From Byssochlamys sp. IMV 00236 (taxonomy: Eukaryota; Ascomycota; Eurotiomycetes; Eurotiales; Thermoascaceae), in NCBI GenBank assembly GCA_001931875.2, contig MSJH02000669.1, positions 248,001-312,000 on the forward strand: 64,000 bases of DNA, in the 5' to 3' direction. Position 1 is the first letter of the stretch; each line of letters begins with the position of its first letter. Below are positions 11,006 to 22,231 of the stretch, piece by piece. The notes beneath the pieces were generated by a model, which had not been told where the DNA came from, ran no database searches, and saw only the letters and a program-made list of their open reading frames with translations. The translations under genes were made by a program, and so were the position numbers.

Positions 11006-12977
11006 ATGGCGTCCCCGGAAGTTAGAAAGGCTATCTCGGAAGCCGCTTTGAAGTATGTGAAGCCAGAGGGGAAGGTGTTTGAATATGGTACTGCAGGAGT
11101 AAGTGAAAAGCACCAAAATACAAAACCAAACTTGAGCTGATCCGAGATACCCTGTAGTTTCGCATGAAAGCGTAAGCGTCAACCGTCGCTGAATTGACCC
11201 CGCCTTGGGTGTGCTGCGCCCCCCCGCGATCGATGCGCTAACTTGCTGTCCGTACGGATAAACAGTGATCTGCTTAACACTGTTGTATTTGCAGTGGGAT
11301 TGCTCGCAGGCCTCCGCTCGAAGAAGCTTAATGGACAATGGATCGGTGTCATGGTCACCGCGAGTCACAACCCCGCGGAGGACAATGGCGTCAAGTTGAT
11401 CGACCCTATGGTAAGTTACGCAGGCTTCCGCTAGAGACGAAACTTGGCTGACACCTGCTGTCTGTAGGGGGAAATGTTGGAAGTGAGTACTGCGAAAAAT
11501 ACGGGAACCTTGATTGCATACTTATGGTGCTTTAGGCGGAGTGGGAAAAATATGCAACTAAGCTGGCCAACTGGCCGCTTGAAAACATTGGCGATGCCTA
11601 CGATGAACTCATAAAGGAGATCGACGTCAACATGGATAATCCTGCGCGTGTCGTCTTCGCTCGCGATACCCGTGCCTCTGGATCTCGGCTCGTTGGGGTC
11701 TTGAATGCTGCACTCACTGCTACTCAGGTCGAGTTCTCTGATCTGAAGTACTTGACGACACCTCAACTCCACTACATTGTGAGATGTAAGAACACTTTGG
11801 GGACGCAGTACGAGTATGGAGAACCCACGGAGCAGGGCTACTACGAGAAACTTGCCGAAGCTTTCAAGAGGGTTACGAAGGGTGTCAAAATCCAGGGGTC
11901 TCTCACAGTCGACTGCGCAAATGGTGTCGGTGGACCTAAGCTCAAAGAACTAGTCAAGTACCTGCCAAGCGCAGCAGAAGGCGGCATTGACATCAAGATC
12001 GTTAATGACAATGTTATCAACCCGGACAGCCTGAACTTTGAGGTAAGTATTTCCCACGGGACCACGTCTGGCGAGCGAACTGACCAGGACCCGTGTAGTG
12101 CGGTGCCGACTACGTAAAGACGAAGCAGCGTGCTCCGCCATCGTCCAAAGCCGGTGTGCTCGATCGTTGTGCATCTCTGGATGGCGATGCTGATCGCTTG
12201 GTATATTACTTTATCGATGAGAGCAACACTTTCAGACTTCTTGATGGAGACCGTATCGCTACCCTGGCGGCCTCCTTCATAGGTGACCTGGCACGTAGTG
12301 CCGGCATTGCTCAGAAGCTTAAGATCGGTGTCATCCAGACAGCTTATGCAAATGGCTCCAGCACAGACTACATTGAGAAGGTGCTCAAAGTTGCAACCGT
12401 CTGCACGAACACTGGCGTGAAGCACCTTCACCATGCTGCTCTCAGGTTCGATGTGGGCGTCTACTTCGAAGCCAACGGACACGGAACGATCACATTTTCC
12501 GAGAATGCACTGAAGGTTATTAAGAACAGCGAGCCACAGTCCCCCGCGCAGCAGCACGCGCTGGATTGTCTCAATGGCCTTACCGATCTCATTAACCAAG
12601 CCGTCGGTGATGCTTTGTCGGATATGCTTCTTGTGGAGGTCATCCTTGCTCATAAGAACTGGGGCCCCAAGGAATGGCTGGCAACCTACACCGATCTTCC
12701 CTCTCGCCTGGTTCGTGTCGAGGTGGCCGATCGGTCTATCTTCAAGGCATATGATGCTGAGCGTAAACTCGAATCTCCTCCTGGACTCCAGGCCAAGATC
12801 GACTCCCTCCAGTCCCGCTACAATAAGGGCAGAAGTTTCGCCCGAGCAAGTGGAACCGAAGATGCTGTTCGCGTCTACGCCGAAGCAGCCAGCCGCTCTG
12901 AAGCAGACGATCTTGCAACACGCGTGGCAAATGCTGTTCGTGAGGCTGGTGCTGTGAAGGAAATCGTACAGTCTTAA
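11006..12977 (+). CDS. agm1: Phosphoacetylglucosamine mutase
   Basis: Six exons (11006-11098, 11158-11171, 11266-11410, 11468-11482, 11536-12042, 12099-12977) sum to 550 residues, typical for the eukaryotic enzyme (yeast Pcm1). It converts GlcNAc-6-phosphate to GlcNAc-1-phosphate on the way to UDP-GlcNAc, the donor for chitin, N-glycans and GPI anchors. The active-site phosphoserine is Ser69 in TASHNP. The magnesium loop is the Asp-Gly-Asp-Ala-Asp-Arg block, the sugar loop is near FEANGHGT, and the phosphate-binding loop is [14 protein letters not shown]. Two exons are microexons of 14 and 15 nt. A 382-residue antisense open frame over exons 5-6 is a shadow. Confidence 0.95.
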
Positions 12978-13619
12978 ATGAATCAGCACTTACCAACCTT
13001 CCATTTTCACATTTGTGTCTTCCCATTCCTCCAATTTTCTGATGCGGGTAGGAATATACTAGAGGAATAGTTACCTACCTAGGTATCTTGTGGGCTAATA
13101 ATGGTGGAAGGAACGTGCAGACTGTAGCAGATAGTGCGGGTCCCTTTGGTACCCGTCACCTCTTTTTTTTGGGAAAAAGTGAAGATACCAGAATTTTTGA
13201 CACGTCTTATTTGATGCGCAGATAAATACATAATAGAGATCAATTTAAACAGTTCTATGATCAACTTGAGATTACATGCTCAGGCGCCGTAAATACAAGC
13301 GGGAATTATTAACAAACAGGTCATTCCACCCCGGGAACTCAATCGTAGAAAAAGGTACACCTTTTGATGAGCCTTCTTGGAAACGACTCGTAGGTGTTTA
13401 TGTTCCGTGATCAACAAGTTAGTACTCGGTGACTTGCTCAGTATGATGCGTGCAGATTGAAAGTAGATCATGCTTGACTATGTCTGAAGTCGAATTGGTA
13501 GGAATAAAATACCCTTGCTAGCAATAAAAGGGTATTTTCAGGTAGAATCCTTATTACAGTCGTACGAAATAATAAACGCCATACATATCGTAAGAATCAC
13601 TTTTTCAGCGGCGAACTTT
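12978..13619. other. Convergent spacer AGM1 / RRP3
   Basis: 642 AT-rich bases between two genes that read towards each other, so it holds two 3' flanks. I see no further gene, RNA or repeat. Confidence 0.5.
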
Positions 13620-15115
13620 TTAGCCTTCCTCCTTATCCATCTCGTCACGAGAACGTTTAAATCTTCTGCCCTTCAATGTTGCTCCTCTTGTGCCTCTCTT
13701 CTCATGTAGATCCTTCATCTCTGTAATAGCCTGTCGCTGCGCTTCCGCCACTCGGTCTGCCAGAACCATGACCTCATCCTTTTCGGCTTCGTACTCTGAT
13801 AGCTTCTTGCCTAGAGCTTTCTCGATACGTAGCCAGAGCTCGATGTCGTACTGCGTTACCAAACTAATGGCATGTCCAGATTTTCCGGCACGCGCTGTTC
13901 GACCAACTCGGTGAATGTACGTCTTGCTGTCCGGTGGAAGATCATAGTTCAGGACGACATCGACGGAGGGAATATCCAGACCACGGGCCGCAACATCGGT
14001 CGCAACGAGGATATCTCTGCTGCGAGAGCGAAACTTGCCTAGTGCTCCCAGACGGGCGGACTGAGAGAGTTGTCCGTGAAGCGGGATGGCACCGAATCCG
14101 AGTGCGCGAAGGAGGATAGCGATACGTTGTGTCTCGTTGACCGTGCGCGTGAAAATGATGGCGGACTGACCGGCGAATTCGTTCAGGAGATATACAAGAT
14201 AGATATCCTTGTGTTTGTGTGGGCGGAACAAGAAAGACTGGAGAAGGGTCGAGACTGTCTGGTACTTATTCGAGGATATAGACACTCGGAGCGGGTTCTG
14301 GAGCGAAGCACGCTGCAAAGACTCGACCTTGCTGCTCATTGTCGCGGAGAACAGGTAGGTACGTCGCTCTCTAGGAAGGGCCTTGAGGATCTTATCGAGG
14401 ATGGGACCGAAGTCCATGTCCAGGAGCCGATCGGCCTCGTCCATAACGAGGTATTTCAGACCCCGTAGCGAGAAACCCTTGGTGTTCTCCAGGTGGTCCA
14501 TCAGACGACCTGGAGTCGCAACGATGATATGAGGTTTCTTTCCGAGTGCGATAGCCTGCGGCACCATATCCATTCCTCCGACAATGACTGCGGATCGAAC
14601 CGCTATCGTCGAACCCAGAGCTTCAAAGGATTGCGAGATCTGATACGCCAATTCTCGGGTCGGGGCCAGTACCAGGCCGAATAGTGACTGTGGCTTTTCC
14701 ATTAAGGCCTCTACAACATTGTTAGTCACTGTTTATACAGGAGTTTGGGTTGGTCGACCATACGAAGAATGGGGAGAGCAAATGCTGCTGTCTTTCCTGA
14801 TCCAGTCTCCGCCAGACCGATCAAGTCGCGGCCTTGCAAGGCTAGTGGAATAGCCTCAGCCTGAATAGCAGTAGGCGCCTTGTATCCCAGGGCATCGCAA
14901 GCTTCACAGAGAGGTTCGATGACTCCTAAATCTCTGAAAGTCTTAGGAGCGGTCTTTGCGGGGGTAGCTCCATCATCCTGATCGTGCTCCGGATCGCGCG
15001 TCGTATCATTTTCGACAGGGCTAGAAGGCCTCGATGACTCTATATCGCCAGCTTCAGAGGACGCTGAAGACGCTGAGTCCTCATGGGCGACCTTTCTCTT
15101 CTTTATCGCCGGCAT
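13620..15115 (-). CDS. RRP3: ATP-dependent rRNA helicase Rrp3 (DDX47)
   Basis: Two exons (15115-14764, 14710-13620) encode 480 residues. Rrp3 is a nucleolar DEAD-box helicase needed for 18S rRNA processing in the small-subunit processome. The helicase motifs appear in order: Q motif ending in TAIQAEAIP, motif I AETGSGKT, Ia PTRELA, Ib [52 protein letters not shown]. The N-terminus (MPAIKKRKV) has a basic nuclear-type signal and an acidic Ser-rich linker; the C-terminus is Arg/Lys-rich. An in-frame ATG lies upstream at 15250 but the family begins at MP-x-x-KKRKV, so 15115 is preferred. It faces SSF1 across a 215-base shared promoter. Confidence 0.95.
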
Positions 15116-15330
15116 TATTGTGATTGTCGAACCGCCGCGGAATTTTTGGGCGAAGTGGACCGGCGATAAGCAAGAGAAAATTAATTTTGGCGTGCCGCAA
15201 AATCGATGATCCGGGCTGCTTCTTCGACCCAATTTTGTTCCCGCCGACAAGAAGAAAAAGTCACAGGTCGCAACATTATTACTTGGACAATTTCATTCTT
15301 CTCTTAAGTCTCTATTGTTATTGTTCAAAC
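15116..15330. promoter_or_regulatory. Shared promoter of RRP3 and SSF1
   Basis: Only 215 bases separate the two start codons of these head-to-head ribosome-assembly genes. The region has A/T blocks (AATTTTTG near 15140, a palindromic AAAATTAATTTT at 15177-15188, AATTTTG near 15230) resembling the A/T-rich RRPE type of element, but no exact RRPE or PAC box was found. Shared control is an inference from spacing and function. Confidence 0.5.
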
Positions 15331-16731
15331 ATGGCGAAGAGACGTGTCAAGAAGCGCACTCACCGTCCGGTGCAGACCAGCTCCAGCACGGTCAAAAATG
15401 GCGCTGCATCCATGAACCGATCTCCAAAGTCCATGGTCATTCGCATTGGCGCTTCAGAAGTCGGTTCGAGTGTTAGCCAACTGGTCAAGGATGTGCGGTT
15501 GATGATGGAGCCTGATACAGCGAGTCGGTTGAAGGTGGGACCTGGAGCAGATATTGTTCAGGTCGACATTTTCTAACAGTGGCTTTCTTAGGAACGCAAA
15601 TCGAACAAATTGAAGGACTATACGACCATGGCTGGACCACTGGGAGTCACTCACTTTCTACTGTTTTCAAAATCTAGCACAGGAAACACAAATATGCGCC
15701 TGGCGCTGACGCCTCGCGGGCCGACGCTACATTTCAAGATTGAAAATTATTCCCTCTGCAAAGACGTCGCCAGAGCGCAAAAGCACCCAAGAACTGGCGG
15801 CCAAGATCACAAGACACCTCCTCTTCTGGTCATGAATAATTTCAACTCCCCCGGTGCAACTGAGAAATCGAAGGTGCCAAAGCACCTCGAATCCCTTGCA
15901 ACGACAGTGTTTCAGTCACTCTTTCCTCCTATCTCCCCGCAGACAACACCTCTTACCTCCATTCGTCGTATCATGCTAGTCAACAGAGAGCTCGGCCCCG
16001 CAACAGGCGACGGTCAGGACGCGTACGTTCTGAACGTGAGACATTACGCTATTACGACAAGGAAGACGGGAATACCGAAGCGGATCAGACGACTGGATGC
16101 GACTGAACTGCGTCATAAAGACAAAAAGAAGTCGGCTATTCCAAACCTGGGAAAGTTGGATGATGCTGCAGACTACCTGCTTGACCCATCGGCGGCTGGC
16201 TACACCTCTGCTAGTGAGACGGAGCTCGACACGGATGCGGAAGTCGAGGTGGCAGGCACTACGACGAAGAAGGTTCTGAACAAGCGTGAACTTCAGCGTA
16301 TGAAGGCTGGGGAGAAGAAGCCTGAAAGGATGACCACCAACTCGGGTGTGGAAAAGCGAGCAGTAAAATTAGTCGAACTCGGTCCGCGTATGAAGCTGAG
16401 ATTGACTAAAGTCGAAGAAGGCATGTGCGGAGGCAGAGTCATGTGGCATGCTTTCAAGTCCAAGACCGAGTCCGAAATCAAGCAGATGGATGCTGCTTGG
16501 GACAAAAAGATCAAAGAGAAGGAGCAGCGCAAGAAGGAGCAGAGAGAAAATGTCGAGAGAAAGAAGGCTGAGAAGGCCAAGGCTAAAGCCAACGGAGAAG
16601 CTGTCAGTGACGATGAGGAAGAGGAGGACGAAGATGAGGACATGGATGAGTGGGAGAGCGACGAATATGATGAAGATGCGGAAGTCGAAGATCAAGACGA
16701 GGGGAGTGACGACGAGTCTATGGAAGAATGA
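15331..16731 (+). CDS. SSF1: Ribosome biogenesis factor Ssf1 (Peter Pan, Brix domain)
   Basis: Two exons (15331-15534, 15592-16731) encode 447 residues. Ssf1 is a nucleolar 60S assembly factor that acts in early 27S pre-rRNA processing with Rrp14 and Rrp15. The Brix domain spans about residues 30-290: KDYTTMAGPLGVTHFLLFS, RGPTLHFKI, PPLLVMNNF, the sigma70-like block, YAITTRKTGIPKRIRRL, and the closing LVELGPRMKLRLTKVEEG. The C-terminal 110 residues are a Lys/Glu coiled coil then an Asp/Glu run, as is usual in the family. It shares a short divergent promoter with RRP3. Confidence 0.94.
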
Positions 16732-17385
16732 GCCTAAGGATCGGAAGCCATTGAGAGTCACTGGTGGTCAAGCGTTTGATGCTAAGGTCACGTTCGAATG
16801 ACTCGTTCCTAGTTCCCAGCTCCCTTCGATAATGATGGGATGCTAATCGTGACGCTGGAATACTGTTTCCGGCCAGATTCATACATAAATACTGTGTGAC
16901 TGCACTCAGTCTACACGGGGCAAGATATGGATATTATGCCTTACATGCTCTCGAACCGCGCCGCTGCGTGTTGGGACCATTGGATATGATCTGGGTGTAC
17001 CCATTCTCTTCTTGCACCGACTTTCCCATCGCGGTGGTGAAGTTAGACCCGATTCCGTTCCGATGAGGGATCTTCAGGGTCACTGGCGGAACCAGGACGT
17101 CCACATCCCATCCATTGCCGGGGTTGGAGTTTCATTTGGCTATCAAAGGTTTGCGATTGGATTATGCCTCTGATAGTTATTCTATCCTCTCAGGGACCAG
17201 AGGAAAGGAGTTCTATATTCTACGCCGTTGCATGTTCCTCAAAAATGGGCATTTCTTCTATGTATAGAGCATAATGAGAATATCTGAACAATTCGATGAA
17301 CAAAAATTTTGATTTCATACACTTGCCGTACGTAATTTTGTCAAAGGCGCTGCTCATCATCGCACCATATTATCATTAATTCTTT
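16732..17385. other. Convergent spacer SSF1 / RIB5
   Basis: 654 bases of 3' flanks from two converging genes. No coding region, RNA gene or repeat is evident. Confidence 0.5.
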
Positions 17386-18237
17386 TCATTTCTTGAGCTT
17401 TTCTTCAACGATCCTTGAGACCATCTTCTCCAGAATGTTGAAGTCCCCGCCAGCGCTTCCAGCAAAGTAGCCCTGGACACTCTTCTCAACGTATTTGCCC
17501 ACCTGGTCGACCTCGACATTCACCTCTTCTCCGGGCTTCTTGGATGCAGTGACAATCTTCTCCTGCGTATACGCGATGAGCATCACTTCCCAGTATCCAT
17601 CCTCTCCATCGACGACCTTGGTCACAGTCAGACTGGCTCCATCCAACGTCACAAACCCCTTCTCCACGATGTATCTCAAGACACTCTTGTCCCGAGGCTG
17701 CAGTCTGAATGTAAGCGCGTTTCCGTCCGGGGTGACTGAGAGGATCTTCGCGGTGGTGTCGACATGGCCCTGGACGAAGTGACCGCCCATACGAGTCGTC
17801 GCAGAGACGGCGCGTTCAAGATTGACGCGCGAGTTGGTCTGTAAGGATCCAAGGTTCGTGCGTCTCAGGGTCTCAGGCGCAACCCCGACCTTGAACCAGG
17901 TCTTATCGAAGGAGGTAACGGTGAGACATGTTCCTTTTCATTCGCGATGGTTTATCTCAGCAAGTAGTTCGTTTTCCAGACATTAATCTGTTAGATTTAA
18001 GAATCACATGTCATTTACATACCATTCACAGAGATGCTATCTCCAAGATGCGCATCTGTAAGGATCTCCTCGCAGTCAGATATTGTCAACGACGTTCCCC
18101 CGCCCCCGCTTGCGGTGGTGTCGAGGGGCTCGAGGGACGTGACCGCTAAAACATGGTCAGCTCTGCGGGACTCTGCGAGTCTATTCCTATGTTCCGTGAG
18201 ACTCACTCCCGATCGTCTCAACGAGACCGGTAAACAT
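17386..18237 (-). CDS. RIB5: Riboflavin synthase alpha chain
   Basis: Three exons (18237-18207, 18145-18023, 17933-17386) encode 233 residues. The enzyme dismutates two molecules of 6,7-dimethyl-8-ribityllumazine to riboflavin and the pyrimidinedione precursor, the last step of vitamin B2 synthesis, as a cytosolic trimer. The N-terminal signature MFTGLVETIG and the repeat in the second lumazine-binding barrel, MGGHFVQGHVDTT, are both present, with SVNGTCLTVT closing the first barrel and LDGASLTVT in the second. The first exon codes for only ten residues. It reads away from a CoA-transferase gene with 215 bases between start codons. Confidence 0.95.
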
Positions 18238-18324
18238 GGCGACGAAAGAGTATAGGATTTAGTGACACATCCGATCGTCGACGGATCTTCCGGGAAAGGT
18301 GAGCAGTGCGATTGCGGGAGCTGA

Positions 18325-18330
18325 CCTCGG
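18325..18330 (+). promoter_or_regulatory. CCTCGG site upstream of the CoA-transferase
   Basis: The fatty-acid regulator core CCTCGG (FarA/FarB in A. nidulans) lies on the coding strand 123 bases before the CoA-transferase start, inside the 215-base promoter shared with RIB5. The same core occurs before the MaoC hydratase at 6727. Function is inferred from the motif only. Confidence 0.35.
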
Positions 18331-18452
18331 CTTCGTGGGGCTTTCTCGGAGCTCTGGCCGTAGCGCTACGATCTCCGCAACCATTGAAGCTGCCCGCAGC
18401 TGCAGTTAACAATAAATCCGAGGAGATTCCCAGACTAATTGCTGGAACAATA

Positions 18453-20097
18453 ATGGGTGTCTCTCTGACATTGCGGACCATCGCGCGGCGGCCAATTCTG
18501 TCGACCTTTGGTCTGAATCGAACAGCACAATGGCGGTGCTTATCGACAGGGATTCCTCTACCAGACGGTACGCTCCCACTGGAGGGTATACGCGTTCTGG
18601 ACATGACTAGAGTACTTGCGGGAGTAAGTTTTCTTGGGGAGCTGAATTGCATATGGACTGTGTCTGCGAAGATGCTGATCTCCGTTTTCTATTAAGCCCT
18701 ATTGTACGCAGATTCTTGGAGATTTGGGGTAGGTGCATCGCATCAGTCGAAACAGACTGCCGCCGACTTTCGACACTAGCCGTGAATATATTTGCTCAAC
18801 ATACAACTTTCCATAGAGCAGATGTTATTAAGATCGAACACCCTGTCCGAGGTGATGACACCCGAGCGTGGGGACCGCCCTATGCGAAGTATAAGGAAGG
18901 GTCAAAGGAAGGCCCCGGTGAAAGTGCATATTACTTGGCTGTACTGCATCCTTCGTAATCATATCACAGGATCAAGCTGACAATGTCAAGGTAAATCGGA
19001 ACAAGAAATCAGTCGGCCTCTCGTTTGCCCATAAGGCAGGTGTAGAAATCCTACACAAGCTTGCGCGGGAATGCGATGTATTGGTTGAGAACTATCTTCC
19101 TGGCAACTTGAAGAAGTACAATATGGATTACGAAACACTGAGCAAGATAAACCCCAAGTTGATCTATGCGAGTATCACTGGTTATGGACAAACTGGCCCA
19201 TACAGCAACAGGGCTGGTTACGACGTTATGGTAGAAGCGGAGATGGGTTTGATGCACATCACAGGATCCAGGGACGGTCCACCGGTAAAAGTGGGAGTTG
19301 CTGTCACAGATCTTACGACAGGATTGTATACTTCCAACGCGATCATGGCTGCACTTCTCGCTAGAGTTAGAACAGGTAGAGGCCAGCATATCGATGCTTG
19401 TCTGAGTGATTGCCAGGTGGCCACTCTCTCGAACCTGGCGAGCTCCGCATTGATTTCCGGAGAGAAGGATTCAGGACGATGGGGTACAGCACACCGTAAG
19501 TGCTTTAATTCCGNNNNNNNNNNNNNNNNNNNNCTTTTAGCATCTATCGTACCATACAGAAGCTACAAGACACTCGATGGCGACATTCTCTTCGGCGGAG
19601 GCAACGACAGATTGTTCGGAGTTTTGAGCGACAGACTTGGTCACCCAGAGTGGAAAGAAGACCCTCGATTCGTCACGAACAGTGTCCGAGTAAAACATCG
19701 CGCGGATATTGACGGCATGATTGAAGAGATCACGAAACAGAAGACAACGCAAGAATGGCTGGAGATCTTCGAAGGGAGCGGTATGCCATATGCTGCCGTC
19801 AATGACATCCAAGGCACACTAAACCACAAACACGGTGAGTCTTCAGAAGGCAGACAAGTGCAGGAATTTACTAATAATTCGGCAGTCCAAGCTCGAGGGA
19901 TGGTTCAAGAAATCGAACATCCAGCCTGCGGCCCCATCAAGCTTGTGAACACGCCCATTAAGTACTCCCACGCCAATCCCAGTATCAGAACTCCCCCTCC
20001 AACCCTCGGCCAACACACCGACGAGGTCCTTGGCGGAATTCTAGGATATGGTGAAAATGAAATCCGTCAATTGAAGAAGGATGGGGTGGTATCGTAG
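18453..20097 (+). CDS. Class III (CaiB/BaiF) CoA-transferase, mitochondrial, SUGCT-like
   Basis: Six exons (18453-18623, 18697-18728, 18817-18940, 18991-19495, 19541-19834, 19886-20097) encode 445 residues. Class III enzymes move CoA between acyl groups through an aspartyl-CoA intermediate. The blocks [24 protein letters not shown]-type start, ADVIKIEHPVRGDDTR, NRNKKSVGL and VENYLPG are visible, and the YDVMVEAEMGLMHITG stretch resembles human succinate-hydroxymethylglutarate CoA-transferase. The catalytic Asp is most likely in RGDDTR or the later RAGYD stretch; I cannot fix it. The N-terminus (about 35 residues, many Arg, Ser, Thr, no acids) looks like a mitochondrial presequence. A 20-base assembly gap (19514-19533) lies inside intron 4, so the protein is unaffected. 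Confidence 0.88.
19514..19533. other. Assembly gap (20 N) inside an intron
   Basis: Twenty undetermined bases lie between a GTAAGT donor (19496) and a CTTTTAG acceptor (ends 19540) of the CoA-transferase gene. Flanking exons join in phase (His then Pro), so the gap does not touch coding sequence. Its real length is unknown. Confidence 0.95.
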
Positions 20098-20473
20098 AGT
20101 ATAGACGCTCCGTTTTGTGAAACCGATCAAAGGAGGGCGTTAAACACAGTGGTATCTCCGGCCAGATGGAATGCGCAAATCTTCATTTGCACAGCCATGT
20201 TCTGGAACATAGTGTAAATACACATATAGATAAGTCTTTTGATATGCAGAGATTACCAACAGCCTTGCAGCATTAAGCGGAGTTGTCATCGCAGCAATAA
20301 TGCCGTTCTTGATCGGGGTGGGGAAACGGATATTGTCACGTGATGATATATAGACTTGATCCGACCATTATCGCTTCAGCCATTTGAACCCCCCGGTCGG
20401 CAGCTGTTGATATATCCATGTTCAAGTACGGGGTTCTGGTTTGCGTGTGGATCATATAGCTGCAACAAGAAAT
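20098..20473. other. Spacer before the PHD-finger gene
   Basis: 376 bases: CoA-transferase 3' flank and the promoter of the PHD-finger gene, with the E-box TCACGTGA at 20336-20343, about 130 bases before the start. No gene is seen. Confidence 0.5.
20336..20343. promoter_or_regulatory. TCACGTGA E-box upstream of the PHD-finger gene
   Basis: Perfect 8-base palindrome, the same as that before RPT5 at 2396. CACGTG cores bind bHLH regulators; no direct evidence of binding here. Confidence 0.35.
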
Positions 20474-22198
20474 ATGTCACAGCAGAATCCGACTCCGGGC
20501 ACCTCGTCTGTAGAAGACAAGGTGCAGGCAGCAAGCGCGGCGGACCAGCATCTACCTCCTGCCAATGCACCTCAAGAACAAGCAACACACAATACGGCGC
20601 ACGCTTCAGGTTCAACTTCTAGCGTCGCAGAGCCGAGAGGAACTACTCCTAGTGTTCCACGGATCCCGAAGCTGTCCCCTTCTACAGCAGAACTCCTTAC
20701 ACGGATAAACGCTAATAGCCTGGGAGATATCAGAGACAGTTCGAATGCTCTGGGGCAGAACCCGGTTTTGCACACCCCGTCTCTTTCATCAGTCAGTGGT
20801 GATAATACAGGTCTAAATACCAAGTCAGACGGTATGAGGGTCTCTTCGGCGATCATATCGCTGCCTACACCCCCTTTTACTGGTCCCGCTTCTCAGCCGG
20901 CATCCAGTGTACCTCAAAAGACAACTCTCTTACCACAGAACATCGCACCAAAAGGAGGGCTTGTTGCCATTGCACCAAAGCCTCAGGCGCCAGTAGCGAC
21001 GCCGTTGCGACCACCACCAGTGGCTCCTAGTGCTCTCGTCCAATCAGCTGGAATATCCACTAAGAAGACGCAAAGAGCAACAGCGTCCCCTAGTCAGCGC
21101 AGAAAAGTTGCAAACGGCGCCAAAGGTTCGAAGAAGCGACGGCGAAATCATGGCAGCGATGAAGAAGTCATCAAGGCGGGAGATTCCAGCTCAGACGAGT
21201 CTACTGACTTCACGCCAGTCGCAACGCAAACAAAGTCTGGCCGTCAGGTACATCGTCCTTCTTTATACGTGCCGCCGTCGAATCCCGCTGCTATTCCAAA
21301 GCCAAACAAAGAGTCGCCCAATGCGGCAGATGGTCTGCTTTCCCAGAACACTCCAGTTAAGAAGCGAAAACGTGTCTATCGCAAAGGAAAGGATATGAAT
21401 GTCAACTGCATCCATTGCCAGAGGGGCCACGGCCCGTCGACCAATATGATCGTATTCTGCGACGAATGCAATAGGGCCTGGCATCAGTTTTGCCATGATC
21501 CGCCGATTGAGAATGATGTGATAACGGTAAAGGAAGCGGAGTGGTTTTGTCACGAATGCAGGCCGACCCAACGTCCAGCTTATGAGGTCTCTACGAACAC
21601 TATGCAAATCCTACAACCTCATTCTGAATGGCCTTCCTCGCACATCACAAGTGCGCTTCCACCAACTGAAGTTGGAGGAGAACAGTTCTCTTCGGTTGAG
21701 AAACGAGCATATCTATCCGGTCTCTCACATGCAGGACTCGTCAATCTGCTCATGACTCTATCGGATCGCAATCCTGCTTTGCCTATGTTCCCATCGAATC
21801 TGAAAGCTCTGTCAGCGTCAAGGCTCGTTTCTTCTCAAATGCCGGCAGGGACATTTGCTAGTTCAGCGTCTCCAGCCCCGGCCTCCGAACCACTGGTGAC
21901 TACTGCTATACGACAGAGTACCGCCGGTAGTGCGGATATTCCACCTACTGGTCAATCGACAACAGCCTCTACTCGGGAGAGAGACGATGACGAGTCTTCC
22001 GAATCGTCCGAATACGAAGTAGAAGAACACCGACTCTATCCACGAGCTGGCAATGGTTTCCGCATACCCATAACGCCTGAAGACCTTGACATGTTGCTCG
22101 ACGATCCTGCCTGTCCGACATTCAGCTACGCTCTCCACGGACCGGCAAAGGCAAAGGCAGAAATGGCAGGAATGGTAGCTGTTAGCGGGAGCGCGTGA
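20474..22198 (+). CDS. PHD-finger nuclear protein
   Basis: A single exon encodes 574 residues from the ATG at 20474; an in-frame ATG at 20441 would add 11 residues. One PHD zinc finger (C4-H-C3) is at about residues 309-362: Cys-Ile-His-Cys, Cys-Asp-Glu-Cys, the WHQFCH core, and Trp-Phe-Cys-His-Glu-Cys. Such fingers usually read the histone H3 tail. Before it lie about 300 low-complexity residues rich in Ser, Pro, Thr and Ala with basic patches (KKRRRNH, KKRKRVYRK) that look like nuclear signals. The C-terminus has an acidic Ser/Glu stretch. No catalytic domain is seen, so a reader or adaptor role in a chromatin complex is likely; I cannot name the complex. Confidence 0.8.
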   Translation: MSQQNPTPGTSSVEDKVQAASAADQHLPPANAPQEQATHNTAHASGSTSSVAEPRGTTPSVPRIPKLSPSTAELLTRINANSLGDIRDSSNALGQNPVLHTPSLSSVSGDNTGLNTKSDGMRVSSAIISLPTPPFTGPASQPASSVPQKTTLLPQNIAPKGGLVAIAPKPQAPVATPLRPPPVAPSALVQSAGISTKKTQRATASPSQRRKVANGAKGSKKRRRNHGSDEEVIKAGDSSSDESTDFTPVATQTKSGRQVHRPSLYVPPSNPAAIPKPNKESPNAADGLLSQNTPVKKRKRVYRKGKDMNVNCIHCQRGHGPSTNMIVFCDECNRAWHQFCHDPPIENDVITVKEAEWFCHECRPTQRPAYEVSTNTMQILQPHSEWPSSHITSALPPTEVGGEQFSSVEKRAYLSGLSHAGLVNLLMTLSDRNPALPMFPSNLKALSASRLVSSQMPAGTFASSASPAPASEPLVTTAIRQSTAGSADIPPTGQSTTASTRERDDDESSESSEYEVEEHRLYPRAGNGFRIPITPEDLDMLLDDPACPTFSYALHGPAKAKAEMAGMVAVSGSA

Positions 22199-22231
22199 TA
22201 AGACCTTCTGAGCTCCAGTTTATCACAAGCC

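Noticed and set aside
10526..11368. 280-codon minus-strand open frame across the AGM1 promoter
   Set aside because: No conserved content and it overlaps the first exons of agm1 on the other strand.
11841..12989. 382-codon open frame on the minus strand
   Set aside because: It is antisense to well-conserved agm1 exons; the frame is a by-product of codon bias and has no recognisable domain.
15116..15250. Upstream in-frame ATG that would extend Rrp3 by 45 residues
   Set aside because: The family starts at MP-x-x-KKRKV at 15115, and the extension lies in the shared promoter with SSF1.
16293..16761. Ser- and Leu-rich minus-strand frames opposite SSF1
   Set aside because: They mirror the Asp/Glu-rich tail of Ssf1 and are not genes.
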